From the NCBI GenBank assembly GCA_028565635.1, contig JAOXYB010063245.1, positions 1 to 10,470 of the forward strand: 10,470 nucleotides of DNA, written 5' to 3'. The notes beneath the pieces were generated by a model that made no database searches, had not been told where the DNA came from, and saw nothing but the letters and a program-made list of their open reading frames with translations. The position numbers and the translations under genes are program-made. How positions within the stretch are numbered: the first letter of the stretch is position 1; every line of letters begins with the position of its first letter. Shown here piece by piece: positions 4,566-10,470 of this stretch. The DNA is from Phoronis ovalis. Its lineage: Eukaryota; Phoronida; Phoronidae.

Positions 4566-6863
4566 ATGGACACTAAAGATAGAACCAATCCCAGGAAGAT
4601 CTACACCCAAAAACAATTTGATAAAGAATACAGGCTCCCACCAAAGAAGAAAATATCAATCCAACAAAACTTAAATCAAAAACGGAAAAAATATTTTACA
4701 TTTAGCAAAGCTTGTATTATGGACAAATTTTTGGGATTTATCCCAATTATATCGGTAATTAAGAATTACAACTTACGTGAAGATATTGCTGGTGACATCA
4801 TTGCCGGAATATCTGTTGGTATAATGCATATTCCTCTGGCATTGGCTTTTGCCATGTTAGCCTCGGTCTTGCCTGTATACGGGTTATACTCTTCATTTTT
4901 CCAAGCTACTCTTTACGCCATATTTGGTACATCACATCACGTTGCTCCTGGAACGATGGCAGTTATCAGTATCATGGTTAGTAATGTTGTTGATCGCGAG
5001 ACAGACATACACTATCCTGATACAGAGACAAGCAAAATTAATAGCAGCTATCTTGATACCAATGATACATTATTGTACGATAATGAAAAAGAGAACTTCA
5101 AAATTGGTATAGCCATGACACTTGGCATGTTGGTAGGAATTATTCAAATCTCAATGGGAATAGTACGATTAGGATTTGCAACGGCATACCTATCCCCTCC
5201 GTTTATAGGTGGATTTACTACTGGTGCTGTTGTCCATGCTTCAACAAGTCAGATTATCAATGTGCTTGGAATTAAAGTTACGAAGTACAAAGGAATATTT
5301 AATATGCCAAAAACATATATCGATTTAATTCAGAAGATACCAGAAGTTAATTTGGCTTCCTTCATTATAGGTGCGCTTACATTTTTATCAATATTTTTAG
5401 TAAAGGAATGTATAAATCAACGTTTTAGATCTAAGCTACGTGTACCGATTCCCATAGAAGTAATAGTTGTTTTCTTGGTTATTTTAATTACACATTTTAC
5501 TCATTTGGACGAAATATATGATGTTACGATTGTTGGGGATATAGAACAAGGTTTTCCAACCCCTGTAATTCCACCGATGGGTAACGCAGGTAACATTGTC
5601 GTGGACTCGCTTGTAATCGCCATTGTCAGTTTTACGTTGTCCGTCGCGTTAGCAAATATTTTCACGCAGAGATATAACTATACCATAGATACAAATCAAG
5701 AATTTTTAGCATACGGTATATCACATTTTGTCAGTTCCTTTTTCTGGTCATATCCGGGATGCGGTGGACCGGCTAAAACTTGCGTTCTTGAAAGTGCTGG
5801 TGGTAAAAGCCAGGTAGCGAACCTTATTGCTGGTCTTGTGATTTTGTTGGTTATATTGGTAGCAGGACCCTTGTTCTATTCGTTGCCTACTAGTTGTTTG
5901 TCTGCTTTAGTTATTGCTTGCTTTACCAGAATATATATGCAGTTTTTGGAACTTAAACCTTACTGGAATGCTAACAAGTATGACTTTTTGATATGGATAA
6001 TAACCTTTTGTGCTGTATGTCTAACTGATATTGATATAGGATGTATCATAGGGATTGCTTTCTCCTTTTTTTCTGTAGTCATACGAACACAGTTTCCAAA
6101 AACGTATCCCTTAGGTGAAGTCAATAACTTAGAGATATTTAGAAATGCAAAAACATATAGAATACAAGGTGCGACAACTGTCAAAATTGTGCGTTTTGAA
6201 TCACCACTTTATTTCGCAAACTCTGAACTCTTGAAAACAGTAATGTACAAAATAATCCCCCCTCATGTCCAAGAAGGATTCAGTATCAAGGGTAAAGACT
6301 ACCTTTTTGATGTTATCGAAATCAACGATTCAACTGTTGATGAGAATGTTCACTTATGTGAGGTAGAAACTGAAACGTCAAATGGTAATGAAGGGACAAG
6401 TGATATTAATGCGAGCCATGTATCTGATGAAGAAACTTGTAGTTTACATTCCACAAATTTTGAAGGAAACGATACAACTAAAATACTCATTAATAATCAT
6501 GCTCCTGTTGTAAATTGTAGTGATGTAATTATGACTAGTGCAAGGAATTATATCAGAGCAGAAACTAACATAGCTGATAGTGTGAGTTGTAGTACTGAAC
6601 ATTTGGAAACTGAAAATGTTGGTATCATAATCTTAGATTGCACTGCAGTTTCATTTATTGACTCAACAGGTGTCAAGTGTTTGGCTGTTCTGCATGATCA
6701 ATATGCTCAAGCCGGAGTTCAGTTTTTCATAGCAGGCTGTACTGAAGCGGTACACGATGCTTTAGTGAATTCAGAACCATTCAATCAACATGTTACCTAT
6801 GATTGTATTTACGTTACTGTAAATGATGCCTATAGTGCTGCTATGAAAATGTGTAATGGGTAG
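4566..6863 (+). CDS. SLC26-like: SLC26/SulP family anion transporter with STAS domain, single coding exon
   Basis: It encodes 765 residues, typical for the family, which moves chloride, bicarbonate, sulfate or oxalate across the plasma membrane as homodimers. The start is ATG 4566 in ACCATGG; an in-frame TAA at 4527 lies upstream, and the FDKEY motif (about 18-22) fits the SLC26 N-terminus. Hydrophobic segments from about 75 to 506 fit the 14-helix fold. The SulP signature is at 103-123 (PVYGLYSS...GTSHH), ending Ser-His instead of Ser-Lys/Arg. Two N-glycosylation sequons, N159 and N166, lie in the second extracellular loop, where SLC26 proteins are modified. NQE is at 377-379 and GGK at 412-414. 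The STAS domain spans about 516-761, with the LD...FIDSTG core at 690-702 and a 110-residue Ser/Thr/Glu/Asn-rich insert (about 572-683). Pocket positions are altered: L91, T130, M131, A403, K404. No introns interrupt the frame and the C-terminus, KMCNG, has no clear PDZ ligand. Family is certain; paralogue and substrate are not. Confidence 0.96.
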   Translation: MDTKDRTNPRKIYTQKQFDKEYRLPPKKKISIQQNLNQKRKKYFTFSKACIMDKFLGFIPIISVIKNYNLREDIAGDIIAGISVGIMHIPLALAFAMLASVLPVYGLYSSFFQATLYAIFGTSHHVAPGTMAVISIMVSNVVDRETDIHYPDTETSKINSSYLDTNDTLLYDNEKENFKIGIAMTLGMLVGIIQISMGIVRLGFATAYLSPPFIGGFTTGAVVHASTSQIINVLGIKVTKYKGIFNMPKTYIDLIQKIPEVNLASFIIGALTFLSIFLVKECINQRFRSKLRVPIPIEVIVVFLVILITHFTHLDEIYDVTIVGDIEQGFPTPVIPPMGNAGNIVVDSLVIAIVSFTLSVALANIFTQRYNYTIDTNQEFLAYGISHFVSSFFWSYPGCGGPAKTCVLESAGGKSQVANLIAGLVILLVILVAGPLFYSLPTSCLSALVIACFTRIYMQFLELKPYWNANKYDFLIWIITFCAVCLTDIDIGCIIGIAFSFFSVVIRTQFPKTYPLGEVNNLEIFRNAKTYRIQGATTVKIVRFESPLYFANSELLKTVMYKIIPPHVQEGFSIKGKDYLFDVIEINDSTVDENVHLCEVETETSNGNEGTSDINASHVSDEETCSLHSTNFEGNDTTKILINNHAPVVNCSDVIMTSARNYIRAETNIADSVSCSTEHLETENVGIIILDCTAVSFIDSTGVKCLAVLHDQYAQAGVQFFIAGCTEAVHDALVNSEPFNQHVTYDCIYVTVNDAYSAAMKMCNG

Positions 6864-6973
6864 ATATTTTGATACTTTTTCAAAATCTAAATTCTGTTTG
6901 TTGATCTATTTTTTTGTTTAATAGAGTTCTGATTAGTGAATTATATTCAAACTGAATGACTTGTAATTAATTG

Positions 6974-6979
6974 AATAAA
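6974..6979 (+). terminator. poly(A) signal AATAAA, proximal
   Basis: A canonical AATAAA lies 111 bp after the transporter stop codon and is followed by a GT-rich stretch (GGTCAGTGAGGTGGTG, about 6991-7006). That arrangement suits cleavage roughly 15-25 bp downstream of the signal. Confidence 0.5.
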
Positions 6980-8000
6980 TTGAGAACCTTGGTCAGTGAG
7001 GTGGTGAAAGGGAGTGAAGCCTGTTTAGGCTATAGAGGGTTATATATGGAGGTTGACCTTTGAACTGGGTCCTGATTGGTTATTATATATGGGAGCTCAG
7101 ATGCCTAGGATGTAAACCCCGCCTTAATTCTGTGACATAAAATTGGTTACTTCATGTGTTCTTAACCTGCCTTTACTTCTTTTCTTGAACACAACTGAGG
7201 GCATGTTATTATGATCATGTTGCATTTTTTATGAAGCAAACCTTATTAATTTTATTGCATTAGATGCAATTTGAATTAAATGTAGCTAGATGCTCGTTTG
7301 GTAAATTACCCATTTTAATACGATGTGATAATGTTGTTTTTTTTGAAAAAAGGATTTTAATTTTATATAAAGAAGTTGTTGATTTTATTAAAATTTATTT
7401 TTGTATTGCTACTGAAGTGGGAAACACGTCTTGTTTTGTGTCATTGTTTTTTACAGGGTGCTTTATTTTGCAGTGTTCACAGTATATAGTATAAAATATT
7501 AATTGTTTTTATTTGTCAAATAAAATCATCGAAATACACATACTCTTGTTATTTTTATAAAATAATAAACAGACACCTTCGAAGACATAATACCAGGTGT
7601 GAACTGTGCGTTATAACACTATTATTAGCGTCAGTTATAACCAGAAAGATATTCAATCCTATCATCCTATACATCAAGTAGTAATTATAAATGCAGAACG
7701 TAGAAATATCATTGAAAAATAAAGAAATAAACTTTGAATTACAGACATGTTTCTTACATAAACAGTATTTCCAACACTTCAACAATGTCATATGCGAATG
7801 GAAGCTTGTTTAATTTGTTCTTGAGGTGAATTTCTCATTTTCAAAATTTAATAAGATAGTTAAAAGTACGACAAATATCAATATCATTACTATACTTTTA
7901 TTTCACATTACTTCAATTAAACAGTATAATGCCGGCAAAAAATATCACCCGATTAGTATATAGGAATATGTAGATGGATTTTCTAAAAATGGTAATGTAA
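6980..8000. other. 3' flank of the transporter, AT-rich
   Basis: A slightly GC-richer patch at 6990-7135 contains two similar words, GGTTATATATGGAG (7039-7052) and GGTTATTATATATGGGAG (7078-7095), 39 bp apart. A second AATAAA at 7519-7524 could give a longer 3' UTR. GTTATAAC occurs twice 24 bp apart (7610 and 7634). The open frames here (7264-7494 plus, 7555-7791 minus) are AT-biased, Cys/Phe/Ile-rich translations with no motif and are taken as chance. Confidence 0.45.
7519..7524 (+). terminator. poly(A) signal AATAAA, distal alternative
   Basis: This is a canonical AATAAA about 655 bp after the transporter stop, giving an optional longer 3' UTR. AATAAA is expected by chance at this base composition, so support is weak. 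Confidence 0.2.
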
Positions 8001-8930
8001 AAAAAAACAAACTTTGAACAATTTTTTTAAATATAGTTCTTGTTATTTTACCCGAGGTTAAGTTCCGTTAGATAAGATGACGTGTGAAATATATGTTGTA
8101 CATGTGCCGAGTTGGTGACCGAACTATGATAGGAGAATGATACGATAAGCGAGTGATTGTGGATTACAAGGTGACACGACATTACTAGGATAGTTTTATT
8201 TGATCCCAACCATGTGAATTATTTTTTTTGCATAATGCAATCAACTTCGAGTATAATAAGTTTTTATTAGCTACTTGAAAACCCGCTATAAAGATTTACT
8301 ATGTTTAACTGATTTATAAGCACGCGCTCTACAACTTCCAGGTTAAGATTAGATATTCATTTTCAGATTTTTGGTTGGCTTGCATACAAATATTTTTGAA
8401 CTTAACCTAAATAGTACGATATCCGTAAATTTATCATGATATATTTCCTAGATCTAGTTACGAAATAGGTTATTTTTTCAAAATGGTTATATTCAAAGCA
8501 CATAAGATTTTCTGTAACTACAAAGTTTTATTTTATTAGCACAGTAAAGTTTAACGTAAAAAAAACAACTGTTTCTATGCTTTTGGTGATGCGATTTTTG
8601 TTTAAACTAAGGAAAAAACACTTTAAGAGCAAAATGTTATAGTCGCACGTACGTGAGCTGATATAGCTCAAATGAATATCAATTATCTTTGTACAACATT
8701 TCAGACAAATTGCATTGTTACTATTAAAGATATGATAAATCAATCTGTTCCTTTATTACTTTCATGTCACCCTGTAGTCTTTATGAAAAGAGGGTGGAAA
8801 TCTAAGGGAGGGTCAGATAAATTTAGTAGATCTCTCCCCAAGGAGGGGGATCAAAAAGTATTTACATGTGCCGGAAAAGTATTAAACACTCACACCTCTA
8901 TCAAGGTGTAAACATGACCAGTAGATTACT
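8001..8930. other. AT-rich intergenic DNA with minor structured words
   Basis: No gene is supported. At 8646-8655 there is a 10-bp palindrome CACGTACGTG (two overlapping E-box-like halves), directly followed by an inverted repeat TGAGCT-GATAT-AGCTCA (8654-8670). From about 8755 to 8910 composition changes: GGGAGGG runs, CTCCCCAAGGAGGGG (8834-8848) and ACACCT-CTATCA-AGGTGT (8892-8909) suggest a fragment of a dispersed repeat. The 79-codon plus frame across it has no recognisable motif. Confidence 0.4.
8646..8670. repeat. adjacent palindromes CACGTACGTG and TGAGCT/AGCTCA
   Basis: A perfect 10-bp palindrome overlaps by two bases a perfect 6-bp inverted repeat with a 5-base centre. This may be incidental or a compact binding site; no gene start lies close by. 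Confidence 0.35.
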
Positions 8931-9022
8931 TAAGTTGTGATACAGATATATTTGCACTGTCGACGTCGTACGTTCCGTGCTCGCTGTGTATTTGTACGTT
9001 AAACGCCTTATCAGTGCCAGTT

Positions 9023-9108
9023 CCTAGCATTTGACCGACATAATTCCAATCCTAACGTTTGACCCAGACACTAATTGTGATGCGCGCAATCCTATTGTTT
9101 AGCCCAAA
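9023..9108. repeat. three degenerate CCTA...GTTTGACCCA units
   Basis: CCTAGCATTTGACC (9023), CCTAACGTTTGACCC (9051) and CCTATTGTTTAGCCC (9091) begin three units spaced 28 and 40 bp apart. The stretch from about 8955 to 9090 is richer in CpG than the surroundings, including the palindrome CGACGTCG at 8961-8968. It may be the outer part of the repeat that continues to 9720. Confidence 0.35.
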
Positions 9109-9159
9109 CTGTGGGCCTACTGCAATCTATATGAGGACCGTGTTTTAATATGGTATCAT

Positions 9160-9720
9160 GTATATTAAGGTAATTTTAATGGATGTTTAAGGTTTTCTAG
9201 TAGGAAAAACAGCAGTTTTCTGTTTTCAGGTTGTTTTTGACCAGTTCCTACAGGAAAGAGGTTGTAATTCACCAACTCACTGGTACTACCAGCTTGTGGT
9301 GTAACATGCGACATCCCCGGGGTGAGATGAGTTGACATTGGGGTCAAAAAGGATAACATTTTAAAATTGCATGAAGCTCCTAAAATAAAGTTTGTATGCC
9401 TTTACAGGTCATATATAGGTCTTTTAGTCATTGTGATGTCAAAAAACTAATTTAATTGTTGAAAAATGGAATTAAAAAGGTGATTTTAATAGGTCAAACG
9501 GTCATTTAGGTCAAAAGGACATTCAGAGGTCAAAAAGGCAAAATCTTAAAATTCCATGAAACTTTTAAAATTGATGTTTTTAAGGTCATCCAGAAGTCAT
9601 GGAGTCAATTTGATGTCATGAGACCAAAGGGTAAAAAGTAGTCAAATTGACAATAATATTTGCTGCAAAAATTTATAGTAGGGTAGGTTCTAAGACAATC
9701 CTAAGGTCAAAGGGCCAACC
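9160..9720. repeat. AGGTCA-rich dispersed or tandem repeat
   Basis: Two similar units begin GGTCAAAAAGG at 9342 and 9528, 186 bp apart. Both continue with TTAAAATT(G/C)CATGAA, an AAAATT/AAAATA word, AGGTCAT, a GTCAT, and TGATGTCA. AAGGT(A/G)ATTTTAAT also recurs at 9168 and 9477. AGGTCA appears about six times on the plus strand. The minus-strand 64-codon frame at 9165-9359 lies in its left part and has no start or splice context, so it is treated as repeat. The element type is unknown. Confidence 0.5.
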
Positions 9721-9723
9721 ATT

Positions 9724-9741
9724 TGTGTGTGCGTGTGTGTG
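9724..9741. repeat. short GT microsatellite
   Basis: TGTGTGTGCGTGTGTGTG is an 18-bp dinucleotide run with one interruption, placed exactly at the right border of the AGGTCA-rich repeat. It may be that repeat's own 3' tail. Confidence 0.7.
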
Positions 9742-10090
9742 CAACCTGGTATTTGATAAAATGCCCTTCTAGTTTATGTTGCAGCACTTCATGCATAAAT
9801 ATGTTATTTTGTACTGTTATATATATATCCCTAAAAGGCCAACAACAATTGCTTGCCATTTATTATTTCATATCTGAATCATGTCAACTGCCTCTTTTTA
9901 ACCGAATATGAAATCGATATGCAAACAATTACCTGAATTTTAACTTTTAATTATATAACAAGGTATTTTTACCTACAACCGGCCCTCCCTAAAATATTTT
10001 GACTCGATTCCAGATCCCAAATTCCATGTTTTACATACGGCCGATAATTATCGTGCGCCTAAATGTTTTCTTGTAATTTTATACAGTAAG
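9742..10090. other. AT-rich DNA, no feature seen
   Basis: No coding frame with meaningful composition, RNA gene or repeat is visible. The 62-codon frame at 9723-9911 starts inside the GT run and is chance. Confidence 0.5.
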
Positions 10091-10465
10091 CCCGGGGGGT
10101 ACTTGACAAAAAAATTGTTATGGGGCCGGGTGCGGCCCAGGGTAAAAACCCTAACCCTGCGGTAAGTAAAGATCACCAAACATATACCCTGTCGTAAATA
10201 ACTCTCTCGAAATAGATACCCTGTGTAAAATTCACTTGTAAATTATATACCCTGTGGTAAATAAATATGGACAAATTTACGAACATTAATTTTTCATACC
10301 TGTAACAGTCGTAAATGCGTTTTCCAAAAAATACACCCTGTGGTAAACGAATAGTTTTTGAAAATATACCCTGTGGAAAATTAGGCTTTGAGAAGCATGA
10401 AAACATACTCTGTGGTAAATGCGGGAGCTGAAAAAAGGGGGGCTATTGGGCGATTAACTCCCGGG
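10091..10465 (+). mobile_element. element B: inverted second copy of element A
   Basis: It starts CCCGGGGGGTACTT (10091-10104), followed by GGTGCGGCCCAGGG (10130-10143), and then an array whose units read ATACCCTGTGGTAAA, the reverse complement of element A's units. Order and spacing match A reversed, including shared unique words such as AAATTCACTTGTAAATT, TCGTAAATGCG and GAGAAGCATGAAA. At the right end GCTATTGGGCG matches A, but the last 25 or so bases before the terminal CCCGGG are missing or changed, so this copy has a damaged end, or it continues past the window. There is no protein-coding potential beyond incidental frames such as 10173-10406 minus. Confidence 0.7.
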
Positions 10466-10470
10466 TGTTG

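Noticed and set aside
4924-5112. Second frame inside the transporter coding region
   Set aside because: It overlaps the conserved membrane domain in another phase; a shadow frame.
8050-8170. Possible tRNA-like or structured RNA near GAGTTGGTGACCGAAC
   Set aside because: The local stem is imperfect, and no acceptor stem, anticodon arm or T-arm consensus could be laid out.
8528-8743. Minus-strand frame of 71 codons
   Set aside because: AT-driven composition, no motif and no gene context.
10147-10160. CCCTAACCCTG, telomere-like hexamers
   Set aside because: Less than two repeats, and the same place in element A (reversed) reads CCCTGACATGC; it is part of the element's unit, not telomeric DNA.

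Overview
The window looks like AT-rich nuclear DNA of an invertebrate animal. It carries one long metazoan-type membrane transporter reading frame with an ACCATGG start context, eukaryotic splice and poly(A) signals, and several short non-autonomous repeat elements. A marine invertebrate, perhaps a mollusc, fits the repeat style, but that is only an impression and nothing here fixes the taxon.

The one secure gene is an SLC26/SulP anion transporter on the plus strand. It is a complete, uninterrupted 765-codon frame (4566-6863) with about 14 membrane segments, a glycosylated second extracellular loop and a C-terminal STAS domain split by a long hydrophilic insert. The sequence upstream supports a spliced 5' leader: GC box (2724-2730), TATA box (2744-2751), leader exon 1 (about 2775-2916), leader exon 2 (3374-3464) and a third exon from 4525 that holds the whole coding region. 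Poly(A) signals lie at 6974 and 7519. The anion pocket appears unusual, with most of the residues that line it in vertebrate prestin/SLC26A9 replaced.

Layout. 1-299: low-information DNA with one nuclear-receptor-like double half-site. 306-618: repeat element C, with GGGGGTACT-type ends and three 30-bp units inside. 800-934: a possible terminal coding exon of a gene entering from the left. 961-1194: a possible decayed short inverted-repeat element. 1195-2100: AT-rich, nothing firm. 2106-2159: a tiny candidate terminal exon. 2170-2632: repeat element A. 2645-2710: three consecutive inverted repeats, then the promoter. 2775-6979 or beyond: the transporter gene, with a coding-like island of unknown nature in its second intron (about 3600-3830). 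6980-8930: AT-rich 3' flank. 8930-9108: CpG-richer stretch with short degenerate repeats. 9160-9720: dispersed and tandem repeat rich in AGGTCA. 9724-9741: GT microsatellite. 10091-10465: repeat element B, an inverted copy of A.

A and B therefore bracket the transporter locus in opposite orientations about 7.5 kb apart. A, B and C share the same terminal layout but carry two different internal tandem repeats. This is the least expected large-scale structure in the window.
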